13,912 bases of DNA from contig PKRH01000094.1 in the NCBI GenBank assembly GCA_017577565.1, positions 1 to 13,912 on the forward strand, read 5' to 3'. The translations under genes were made by a program, and so were the position numbers. The notes beneath the pieces were generated by a model. It worked only from the letters and a program-made list of their open reading frames with translations. It made no database searches and was not told where the DNA came from. Positions 6,256-12,751 of the stretch are shown here, piece after piece (the stretch's first letter is position 1; each line of letters begins with the position of its first letter). Origin of the DNA: Thermoanaerobacterales bacterium. GTDB taxonomy: Bacteria; Actinomycetota; Acidimicrobiia; Acidimicrobiales; JACDCH01.

Positions 6256-7461
6256 TCAGGGCGTCGGCCCGGCGGCGTGGTTCCGCCGCACCTCGGCGGG
6301 GGTCAGCGCCCGGTCGTAGAGGGCGACGAGGTAGACGTCGCCGGCGAAGCCGCGGTCGCCGGTCGATTCGTTGCCGACGAGCAGCGGCCGGTCGGGGTCC
6401 CAGTCGAGCCCGTCGCCGCCGGTGCGGGCCCGGGCCCGCAGGCGCCCGTCGACGTAGGCGCGCACGGTGCCCCGGTCGTAGGTCACGACCAGGTGCCAGG
6501 CCCGGCGGGGCCGGTCGAACACGTCGTCGACGAGCAGCCACTCGGCGTCGCCGCCGCCCACCCCGATCCGGACGCTCAGGCAGTGGCGCTCCTGGCCGAG
6601 GTGGACGTTGACGTCGGCCAGGTCGGTCCCGTCCGAGGAGCTGACGATGCGGGCCGGCCCGTCCTGGGCCAGGTCGCCGGGGCGCACCCAGGCCTCGAGG
6701 GTGAAGGCGTCCTCGACGCGGCCGGCGACCTCGGGGGCCGCGCCCGGCGTCTCGAGCGCGGCGTCGCCGTCGAGGTGGACGCCGTGGGGGTCGAGCTGCT
6801 CGACCTCGCCGCGGGGCTCGAGCTCGGGCAGCGTGCCGGTGACGTCCCCGGCGGGCAGCCCGTCGAGCGGGTAGAGGGCCACGAGCCCCCGCTCGACCCG
6901 CTCGGCGCCGGGCTCGCCCGTGGGCGGGGGCCGGCTGGCCAGCTCCCCGTCGGGGACGTCCCCGGGGCAGCGCCGCTCGGCCGGCGTGGTCGTCGTGCCC
7001 CAGACGCCTGCGGCCGCCGTGCCGGCGATCAGCACCGCCCCGACCACCCCGACGGCCACGGTCGTCGCCGGCCGGCGCAGCACCCGCGCCGGCACCCGGG
7101 CCAGCAGGGCGACGGCGGCCGCGGCGCCGACGACGTCGAGCACGGCGTCGGCGAGCTGCGGCTCGCGCTCGGGGACGGGGAACTGCACGAGCTCGACGAG
7201 GAGGCCGAAGGCGGCCGTGGCGGCGAAGGCGGTGACCGCCGTCCGGGCCGGGCCGCGCCCCGGCCGGGCGAGCACCAGCCACAGGTGGACGAGCCCGGCG
7301 AGGATGAAGCTGGCCACGAGGTGCCCGGTGCCGAGCACCCGGTCGTCGGCGGACAGCCCCGGCAGGTCGGGGATCTGCGGCGAGAGGGTCAGGTAGGCGA
7401 AGCAGCCGAGCCACCCGAGCGTCACCGCGCCGACGACACGGGCGGCGGTGTCCCGCCTCAC
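6256..7461 (-). CDS. VanZ-like membrane protein fused to a LamG/concanavalin-like domain
   Basis: A 401-residue two-domain protein. The N-terminal ~155 residues are VanZ-like, with hydrophobic segments near 8-27, 47-65, 73-93, 105-122 and 134-154. The family pattern is visible as GHLVASFILAGLVHL (46-60) and LLVELVQFPVPEREPQLADAVLDVVG (87-112), with the conserved E-x-x-Q and the D-x-x-x-x-x-G stretch. After the last segment, residues 190-398 read as a LamG-like jelly-roll: LVALYPLDG, FTLEAWVRP (253-261), WHLVVTYDRGTVRAYVDGRL (322-341) and FAGDVYLVALYDRALTPAEV. Membrane order implies the LamG part is outside, where it could bind glycan. It starts at GTG 7461 with no Shine-Dalgarno; a 17-codon mini-ORF ends across that start (GTGA). 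VanZ function is poorly known, so the role in glycan assembly or retention is inferred from its neighbours. Confidence 0.85.
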   Translation of the reverse strand: MRRDTAARVVGAVTLGWLGCFAYLTLSPQIPDLPGLSADDRVLGTGHLVASFILAGLVHLWLVLARPGRGPARTAVTAFAATAAFGLLVELVQFPVPEREPQLADAVLDVVGAAAAVALLARVPARVLRRPATTVAVGVVGAVLIAGTAAAGVWGTTTTPAERRCPGDVPDGELASRPPPTGEPGAERVERGLVALYPLDGLPAGDVTGTLPELEPRGEVEQLDPHGVHLDGDAALETPGAAPEVAGRVEDAFTLEAWVRPGDLAQDGPARIVSSSDGTDLADVNVHLGQERHCLSVRIGVGGGDAEWLLVDDVFDRPRRAWHLVVTYDRGTVRAYVDGRLRARARTGGDGLDWDPDRPLLVGNESTGDRGFAGDVYLVALYDRALTPAEVRRNHAAGPTP

Positions 7462-7511
7462 GGCGACGCGCGGCGCGACCCGGGAGGTGCCGCGCTCCGT
7501 GCGCCTGCCAT
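7458..7511 (-). CDS. Putative 17-codon mini-ORF coupled to the VanZ-LamG gene
   Basis: On the minus strand, ATG at 7511 opens 17 codons (MAGARSAAPPGSRRASP). The TGA at 7460-7458 overlaps the GTG start of the VanZ-LamG gene as GTGA. The ATG lies 10 nt after a TAGGCT box, so a transcript starting 6-10 nt below the box would have an almost absent leader. The downstream GTG lacks a Shine-Dalgarno, so termination/re-initiation at the GTGA would explain its translation. Chance is not excluded. Confidence 0.35.
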   Translation of the reverse strand: MAGARSAAPPGSRRASP

Positions 7512-7521
7512 CGAGCCGGGC

Positions 7522-7527
7522 AGCCTA
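7522..7527 (-). promoter_or_regulatory. Putative -10 box TAGGCT for the VanZ-LamG gene
   Basis: Minus-strand GGGCTAGGCTGCC contains TAGGCT, a common actinobacterial -10. It lies 60 nt before the VanZ-LamG GTG, in the 216-bp divergent gap 7462-7677. No -35 is recognisable upstream. Apart from this box, the mini-ORF at 7458-7511 and the weaker plus-strand box at 7654, I see nothing else in this gap. Confidence 0.45.
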
Positions 7528-7653
7528 GCCCTCGCCCCGGGCCCGCCGAGCGACGGCGTCGTGTCCGCTCTCGGCGCGCGTGACGACCACTACACGTGGC
7601 AGGTTGTTGGCGATTTCGGGCGCCGGTGGTCGCACGGAGCGCGGGATGGTGGC

Positions 7654-7659
7654 TAACCT
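7654..7659 (+). promoter_or_regulatory. Putative -10 box TAACCT before the second GT2 gene
   Basis: TAACCT fits TANNNT and lies in a locally AT-richer spot (GGCTAACCTC) of the divergent gap. It is 18 nt before GTG 7678 and 30 nt before ATG 7690. It would drive the GT2-ABC-GT operon. No convincing -35 was found. Confidence 0.35.
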
Positions 7660-7677
7660 CACCTGGGAACGAAGGCG

Positions 7678-8697
7678 GTGGCGGAGCGGATGTCGAACCT
7701 GATCGAGAGCGGGCCGAGCGCGGGCTCGGCGGCGGCGGACGGCGGAGAGCAGGTCGAACCGGCGCGGCGTGGGGCCGGCGCGCCCGGGGGCGCGCCCACC
7801 GTCAGCATCGGCCTGCCGGTGCACAACGGCGAGCGGTACCTGGAGCGGGCGATCCGGTCGATCCTCGACCAGGACTTCACCGACCTCGAGCTGATCGTGG
7901 TCGACAACGCGTCCACCGACGCCACCGGCGAGATCGCCCGGCGGTACGCGGCGGCCGACCCCCGGGTCCGCTACCACCGGAACCCCGAGAACGTCGGCGC
8001 GGCCCGCAACTTCGCCCTCGCCCTCGAGCTGGCCCGGGGGCGCTACTTCAAGTGGGCGGCCTACGACGACTGGCTCGAGCCCTCGTTCCTCCGCCGCTGC
8101 GTCGAGGTGCTCGAGCGCGAGCCCGACGTCACGCTCGTCTTCCCGAGCACCAACGTCTGGGACGAGTCCGGCAACCTCGTCCGGCGGTACCGGCACCCCA
8201 GCGACATCATGTCCCGCCGGCCCGAGCGGCGCTTCTTCCACGCCCTCTGGAACTGGAAGTACCAGACGGGCATCTTCGGGGTGATGCGCACGGACGCCCT
8301 GCGGGCCACCCGACCCATGAAGGCCTACAAGGGGTCCGACCGCGTCCTGTTCGCCGAGATGGTCCTGGCCGGCGGCGTGCGGGAGCTCGACGAGTACCTG
8401 TTCAACTCCACCGAGGCGGTGAGCGTCCGCAAGGGCCGCGGCCACGACTGGTGGACGGGCCGCCCGGCCGCCCGGCCGACGTTCGACCGCTGGCGGCTGC
8501 TCGGCAACTACCTGGCGCTCGTCGCCCGGGCGCCCCAGTTCGGCCCCCTCGACCGGGTCCGCATGGGCGGCGCGGTCCTGCTGTTCTTCTGCCGGTCCTG
8601 GCCCCGGCGGGCCCTCTACGACGAGCTGGTGGCCGGCGCCCGCTACGCGTGGCGCCGCCTCGCCCCGGCCCCGGCCGCCGCAGGGACGGCCCGATGA
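7678..8697 (+). CDS. Glycosyltransferase family 2 (GT-A fold), paralogue
   Basis: A 339-residue GT2 glycosyltransferase and paralogue of the enzyme at 5321. After a ~40-residue Gly/Ala-rich N-terminal extension it has TVSIGLPVHNGERYL (41-55), ELIVVDNASTDAT (71-83), ENVGAARNF (104-112), GRYFKWAAYDDWLEP (121-135, with Y-D-D at the DxD metal position) and KGSDRVLFAEMVLAGG (218-233). In place of the Arg-rich tail of its paralogue it has a different acceptor region (WNWKYQTGIFGVMRTDAL) and a hydrophobic GGAVLLFFC near the end. The start is uncertain: GTG 7678 (GGGA 9 nt before) or ATG 7690 (335 residues, GGTGG about 8 nt before); the longest is given. The stop overlaps the ABC transporter start (ATGA at 8694-8697), so glycan extension and export are translated together. 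Confidence 0.92.
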   Translation: MAERMSNLIESGPSAGSAAADGGEQVEPARRGAGAPGGAPTVSIGLPVHNGERYLERAIRSILDQDFTDLELIVVDNASTDATGEIARRYAAADPRVRYHRNPENVGAARNFALALELARGRYFKWAAYDDWLEPSFLRRCVEVLEREPDVTLVFPSTNVWDESGNLVRRYRHPSDIMSRRPERRFFHALWNWKYQTGIFGVMRTDALRATRPMKAYKGSDRVLFAEMVLAGGVRELDEYLFNSTEAVSVRKGRGHDWWTGRPAARPTFDRWRLLGNYLALVARAPQFGPLDRVRMGGAVLLFFCRSWPRRALYDELVAGARYAWRRLAPAPAAAGTAR

Positions 8698-10478
8698 GCG
8701 CCCTCGGCACCGGCCTGCGCCGGTTCGCCTCGGCCCGGGCGAAGGCCGAGTTCGCGCTCGGCCCGCTGCCGCGGCAGATGGCCGTGCTCGGCTCGCTCGC
8801 CGTGCTGGCCGGGTTCTTCGAGGCCGGCGTCCTCGCCCTCATGGCCCAGGTCGCCTACTCGATGGCCCAGGGCCACGGCGGCGCGGACGTCGAGATCGGC
8901 TTCGTCAAGGTCCACGCCGCGGTGCCCTGGCTGCTCGCGGCGGCGGCCCTGCTCGCCGCCCTGCGGCTGGGCATGCAGTGGTTCCTCGCCTGGCGCACGG
9001 CCCGGATGAACGCCCGGGCCCAGTCGCGGCTGATGCGCAAGCTCTTCCACGCCTACACGCGGGCCTCCTGGAGCGTGCAGTCCCGCGACGGCGAGGGCCA
9101 CCTGCAGGAGATGATGGCGTCGCACACCCGCAGCGCCACCCAGGCGGCGATGATCGTCGCCGGCGCCATCTCGCCGTTCGCCTCGTTCCTCATCCTCGTC
9201 GCGTCGGCGGTCGTGCTCAGCCCGCTCATCGCGCTGACGGTCGCGGTCGCGGCGGTGGGCATCTTCCTCGTCCTCCGCCCGTTCGGCCGGGCGACCCGCA
9301 AGCAGGCGGCCCTGCACTCCTCCGGGTCCCTGGCGCTGGCCGACGGCGTCGGCGAGGCCGTGCGCCTCACCGAGGAGATGCACGTCTACGGCACGGCGAC
9401 CCAGCACCGGGCCCGGGTCGACCGGCTCGTCGAGAGGGTCGAGCAGCCCTACTTCCGCACGCAGTTCCTCTCGATGAGCGTGCCCGCCCTGCACCAGGGG
9501 CTGGCGCTGATCCTCGTGATCCTGGGCCTGGCCGTGCTCTACGCGGTCGGCGCCGAGGACCTCGGCGCCCTCGGCGCCATCGTGCTGATCCTCGTGCGGG
9601 CCCTGTCCTACGGGCAGCAGCTGCAGACCGCCTACCAGAAGCTCAACGACGTGGCGCCGTTCCTCGACCGCATCCAGAAGGAGGTTCGGCGCTACGACGA
9701 CAGCGTGCAGCGGTCGGGCGACCTGCCGGTGCCGCCCCGGGCCGACATCGCCTTCGAGCGGGTGTCGTTCTCCTACGACGAGCGCCAGACGGTGCTCGAG
9801 GACGTCTCCTTCCACGTCGAGGCGGGCGAGACGATCGGCATCGTCGGCCTGTCCGGCGCCGGCAAGTCGACGCTCGTGCAGCTGCTGCTGCGCCTGCGCG
9901 AGCCCGACGCCGGGCGCTACCTGGTCGGCGGCATCGACGTCCGGGAGATCGCCCTCGAGGCCTGGCAGCAGCGGGTCGCCTACGTCTCCCAGGAGCCCCG
10001 CCTGCTCAACGGGACGGTGGCGGAGAACATCCGCTACTTCCGGGAGGAGGTCACCGACGAGGACGTCGAGCGGGCCGCCCGCCTCGCCCACATCCACGAC
10101 GAGGTGATGGCCTGGCCCGGCGGCTACGAGCACCGCGTGGGCCAGCGGCTGGACGCCGTCTCCGGCGGCCAGCGCCAGCGCCTGTGCCTCGCCCGGGCCC
10201 TGGCCGGCCGGCCCGAGATCCTCGTGCTCGACGAGCCGACGAGCGCGCTCGACCCCCACTCCGAGGTCGCCATCCAGCGGTCGCTGGAGGGGCTGCGGGG
10301 CTCGGTGACGATGTTCATCGTCGCCCACCGCATGTCCACGCTCAGCAGCTGCGACCGCATCATGGTCCTGGAGGACGGCCGGGTGGCGGCGTTCGACACC
10401 CCCGCGAACCTGGAGCGGGTCGAGGGCTACTACCGGGCGACGCTCGCGCTGGCCGGCGCCGCGCCCGACCCGGCATGA
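8694..10478 (+). CDS. ABC transporter, fused permease and ATPase (glycan or lipid exporter type)
   Basis: A 594-residue half-transporter, expected to work as a homodimer in the cytoplasmic membrane. The membrane domain (about 25-330) has hydrophobic segments near 28-53, 77-99, 153-176, 178-196, 266-285 and 288-304. The nucleotide-binding domain (350-585) is complete: GLSGAGKST Walker A (385-393), VSQEP Q-loop (431-435), VSGGQRQR signature (489-496), ILVLDEP Walker B with catalytic E514 (509-515), SALD D-loop, and switch H545 (IVAHR). Architecture and neighbours fit flippases of lipid-linked oligosaccharides such as PglK, rather than the Wzm/Wzt type, where the two domains are separate proteins. 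The ATG at 8694 has AGGGA 7 nt upstream. Lipid or peptide export remains possible, as the family is large. No gene for a separate accessory protein is adjacent. Confidence 0.93.
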   Translation: MSALGTGLRRFASARAKAEFALGPLPRQMAVLGSLAVLAGFFEAGVLALMAQVAYSMAQGHGGADVEIGFVKVHAAVPWLLAAAALLAALRLGMQWFLAWRTARMNARAQSRLMRKLFHAYTRASWSVQSRDGEGHLQEMMASHTRSATQAAMIVAGAISPFASFLILVASAVVLSPLIALTVAVAAVGIFLVLRPFGRATRKQAALHSSGSLALADGVGEAVRLTEEMHVYGTATQHRARVDRLVERVEQPYFRTQFLSMSVPALHQGLALILVILGLAVLYAVGAEDLGALGAIVLILVRALSYGQQLQTAYQKLNDVAPFLDRIQKEVRRYDDSVQRSGDLPVPPRADIAFERVSFSYDERQTVLEDVSFHVEAGETIGIVGLSGAGKSTLVQLLLRLREPDAGRYLVGGIDVREIALEAWQQRVAYVSQEPRLLNGTVAENIRYFREEVTDEDVERAARLAHIHDEVMAWPGGYEHRVGQRLDAVSGGQRQRLCLARALAGRPEILVLDEPTSALDPHSEVAIQRSLEGLRGSVTMFIVAHRMSTLSSCDRIMVLEDGRVAAFDTPANLERVEGYYRATLALAGAAPDPA

Positions 10479-10522
10479 GCCGGCCCGCCGCCACCGGCGC
10501 CCACCTGCGGGGGCACCCGTGA
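10475..10522 (+). CDS. Putative 15-codon bridging mini-ORF between ABC and GT genes
   Basis: ATG at 10475 overlaps the ABC transporter stop (ATGA) and opens 15 codons (MSRPAATGAHLRGHP). It closes with TGA at 10520-10522, which overlaps the GTG of the next glycosyltransferase (GTGA). It fills the whole spacer between the two genes. A ribosome could terminate and re-initiate twice and so stay coupled across the gap. It has no known peptide family and may be a chance reading frame. Confidence 0.33.
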   Translation: MSRPAATGAHLRGHP

Positions 10523-11634
10523 GCGGGCCGCTCGTCGACGTCGTCTACCGGGGGCCGTTCCAGGGGCGGCGCCTGGCGTTCCTGCTCGACACGCTGGACG
10601 AGCTCGGCGCCCGCCAGCGGTTCTGGTGGCTGCGCCCCGACGGCGACCGCGCGGCCGCCGCCGCCCAGGTCGACGCCTTCATGGCGCCCCGCCTGCGGGT
10701 CCGCTCCGCCGTGCTCGACGGGCGGGCCCAGGGCATGCCGGGAGCGCTGCGGGCGCTCGCCGACCGCCGCCGGGAGCGGGCCGACCTCGTGCTGGCGGTC
10801 GGGTTCACCGCCCTGCCCTACGCCCGGGCCGTCCGCGCCGGCCGGCTGGTCTGGTGCGTGAACGGCGTGCCCGAGGAGCGCCTCCTCCACGCCGACGACC
10901 GCCGCCGGCGGGCGATGGTCGAGGGCCTGTGGCGCAGCACGCGGGTGGGCCGGCGGCCGGACGCCGCCGTCGTCGTGTCCCGGCCGATGGCCGGCCTGCT
11001 GCGCGACCGGGTCGGCGACATGCCGGTCGCCGTGGCGCCGACCGTCGTCGACCGGTCGACGTTCCGCCTGCGGCCGCCGGGCCCGGGCGCGATGACCTAC
11101 ATCGGCACCGGGGCGCCCTGGCAGAACCTGCCCATGCTCGCCGAGATCTGGGCGGCGATGCACCGGCTCGACCCGGACCTGCGGTTCCTGGTCGTCAGCC
11201 GGGACGAGCGGGCCGAGGTGCTGCGCCGGGCGCTCCCCGACGGCGCCGTCCGGGTGGTGGCGGCCCACTCGCCGCCCGAGGTGGCCGAGCACCTGCGGGC
11301 CACCCAGCTCGGCTTCATCGTGCGCCGGCCCCACCTCGTCAACGAGGTCTCGTACCCGACGAAGTTCGGCGAGTACGTCGCCTCCGGCGTCGGCGTCGTC
11401 ACAACCGACATCGGCTGGGACATCGCCGAGCTGGTCCGCGCCACCGGCTGCGGGCTCGTGGTCGACGCCGGGGCCGGCCCCGAGGAGGTCGCCGCGCAGG
11501 TGGTCGAGCTCCTCGCCTCGGGGCGGGCGTCGTCCGAGGCGCTGACCCAGGCGTGCGACGCGGCCGCGAGCCGCCTCGACCGGGCCGACCACGTCAAGCA
11601 GCTCGCCGGGTTCCTCGGCGGCCTGCTCCGCTGA
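10519..11634 (+). CDS. Glycosyltransferase, GT-B fold (GT4-like)
   Basis: A 371-residue putative glycosyltransferase, more diverged than the one at 350. Seen: no AGG loop at the N-terminus (VDVVYRGPFQGRRLAFLL); DLVLAVGFTALPYARAVRAGRLVWCVNGVPEERLL mid-protein (89-123); AAVVVSRPMAGLLRD (149-163), the usual linker helix before the donor domain; MTYIGTGAPWQNLPMLAEIW (192-211), opening the donor Rossmann fold; and VSYPTKFGEYVASGVGVVTTDIG (277-299), matching the P-x-K-x-x-E-Y-x-x-x-G-x-P/G-V block of GT4 enzymes. The E-x7-E motif is not obvious. GTG 10519 has a GGGGG run 5 nt upstream and overlaps the stop of a 15-codon mini-ORF. It is probably co-transcribed with the GT2 and ABC genes. Sugar specificity is unknown. 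Confidence 0.8.
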   Translation: MSGPLVDVVYRGPFQGRRLAFLLDTLDELGARQRFWWLRPDGDRAAAAAQVDAFMAPRLRVRSAVLDGRAQGMPGALRALADRRRERADLVLAVGFTALPYARAVRAGRLVWCVNGVPEERLLHADDRRRRAMVEGLWRSTRVGRRPDAAVVVSRPMAGLLRDRVGDMPVAVAPTVVDRSTFRLRPPGPGAMTYIGTGAPWQNLPMLAEIWAAMHRLDPDLRFLVVSRDERAEVLRRALPDGAVRVVAAHSPPEVAEHLRATQLGFIVRRPHLVNEVSYPTKFGEYVASGVGVVTTDIGWDIAELVRATGCGLVVDAGAGPEEVAAQVVELLASGRASSEALTQACDAAASRLDRADHVKQLAGFLGGLLR

Positions 11635-11641
11635 CCCCGCC

Positions 11642-11665
11642 GAGCCCGGCCCCGGTCGGGGGCTC
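11642..11665. terminator. Possible bidirectional terminator inverted repeat
   Basis: GAGCCC (11642-11647) pairs with GGGCTC (11660-11665) around a GC-rich 12-nt centre. It fills the 29-nt gap between convergent GT and epimerase genes and touches the epimerase stop. No T-tract; support is positional. Confidence 0.35.
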
Positions 11666-12743
11666 AGCCGTCGAGCCAGGCGGCGAGCACCTCGGCGATG
11701 CGCTGCCCGGCCCGGCCGTCCCACAGCGGCGGCACCCGGTCGTCCGGGGGCGGCCCGGCGGCCAGCGCGGCGCGGGCGACCGCCGGGAGCTCCTCGATGG
11801 TGCTCAGCCGGTTGGTGCCGTGGGTGATGGTGATCGGGCGCTCGGTGTTGGGCCGGACCGTGACGCACGGCACCCGCAGCACGGTCGTCTCCTCCTGCAC
11901 CCCGCCGCTGTCGGTGACGACCAGCGCCGCCCCCCGCATGAGCGACACGAACTCGATGTAGCCCAGCGGGTCGACGACGGTGATGCCGGCGATCGACGTG
12001 AGGCCGGCCTGCTCGAAGGCCGCCCGGCCCCGGGGGTGCACGGGGAAGACGAGGGGCAGCGAGCCGGCGACCTCCTTGAGCGCCACGACCAGCGCGGCGA
12101 TGGCCCGGGGGTCGTCGACGTTGGCCGGCCGGTGCAGGGTGACGAGCCCGTAGGGGCCGTCGGGGCCGAGGCCGACCGCCCGCCGGGCCGCGGCCACGTC
12201 GAAGCGGTCGAGGTTGGCCAGCAGCGTGTCGATCATCGGGTTGCCGACGAAGTGGATGCCCTCGACGGCGACCCCCTCGCGGGCCAGGTTCCCGATGGCC
12301 TCGGGGCTGGTGACGAGGTGCAGCCGGGCGAGCGAGTCGGTGACCCGGCGGTTGATCTCCTCCGGCATCGTGTCGTCGAAGCTGCGCAGCCCGGCCTCGA
12401 CGTGGGCCACCGGCACCTGCAGCTTGGCCGCCACCAGCGCCGCCGCCAGGGTGGAGTTCACGTCGCCGTAGACGACGACCAGCCGGGGCCGGCGCCGCAG
12501 GAGCTCGTCCTCCAGGGCGGTGAGCAGCGCCGCGGTCTGGCGGGCGTGGCTGCCCGAGCCGACGCCCAGGTCGACGTCGGGCTCCGGCAGGCCGAGCTGC
12601 CGGAAGAAGACGTCGGACATGCGCTCGTCGTAGTGCTGCCCGGTGTGGACGAGGACCTGCTCGCGGTCGGCCAGGGCGGCCACGACGGGCGCGGCCTTGA
12701 CGAAGTTGGGGCGGGCGCCGACGACGTGGACCAGGGGTGCCAC
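11664..12743 (-). CDS. wecB: UDP-N-acetylglucosamine 2-epimerase (non-hydrolysing)
   Basis: A 359-residue enzyme that interconverts UDP-GlcNAc and UDP-ManNAc in the cytoplasm, giving ManNAc-type donors for surface glycans. Family motifs in order: VHVVGARPNFVKAAPV (5-20), where GARPN stands for the common GTRPE; TGQHYD (34-39); VVYGDVNST (89-97, D94); AHVEAGLRS (113-121, E116); MPEEINRRVTD (126-136); FVGNPMID (165-172); VTLHRPANVDD (201-211, H204); FPVHPRGR (233-240); and VTDSGGVQEE (276-285). Length is typical. GTG 12743 is chosen because minus-strand GAGG (12753-12750) sits 6 nt upstream and overlaps the stop of the preceding gene. An in-frame GTG at 12755, overlapping that stop as GTGA, would add four residues. 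It probably shares an operon with the toroid protein. A close relative using another 2-acetamido sugar cannot be excluded. Confidence 0.93.
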   Translation of the reverse strand: MAPLVHVVGARPNFVKAAPVVAALADREQVLVHTGQHYDERMSDVFFRQLGLPEPDVDLGVGSGSHARQTAALLTALEDELLRRRPRLVVVYGDVNSTLAAALVAAKLQVPVAHVEAGLRSFDDTMPEEINRRVTDSLARLHLVTSPEAIGNLAREGVAVEGIHFVGNPMIDTLLANLDRFDVAAARRAVGLGPDGPYGLVTLHRPANVDDPRAIAALVVALKEVAGSLPLVFPVHPRGRAAFEQAGLTSIAGITVVDPLGYIEFVSLMRGAALVVTDSGGVQEETTVLRVPCVTVRPNTERPITITHGTNRLSTIEELPAVARAALAAGPPPDDRVPPLWDGRAGQRIAEVLAAWLDG

Positions 12744-12751
12744 CGGCGACC

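Noticed and set aside
3769..7414. Very long open frames on the minus strand opposite the deacetylase and GT2 genes (about 740 codons each)
   Set aside because: They are Arg/Pro/Gly-rich shadows of the plus-strand genes and of the VanZ-LamG and GNAT genes in another frame. The real genes show family motifs; the shadows show none.
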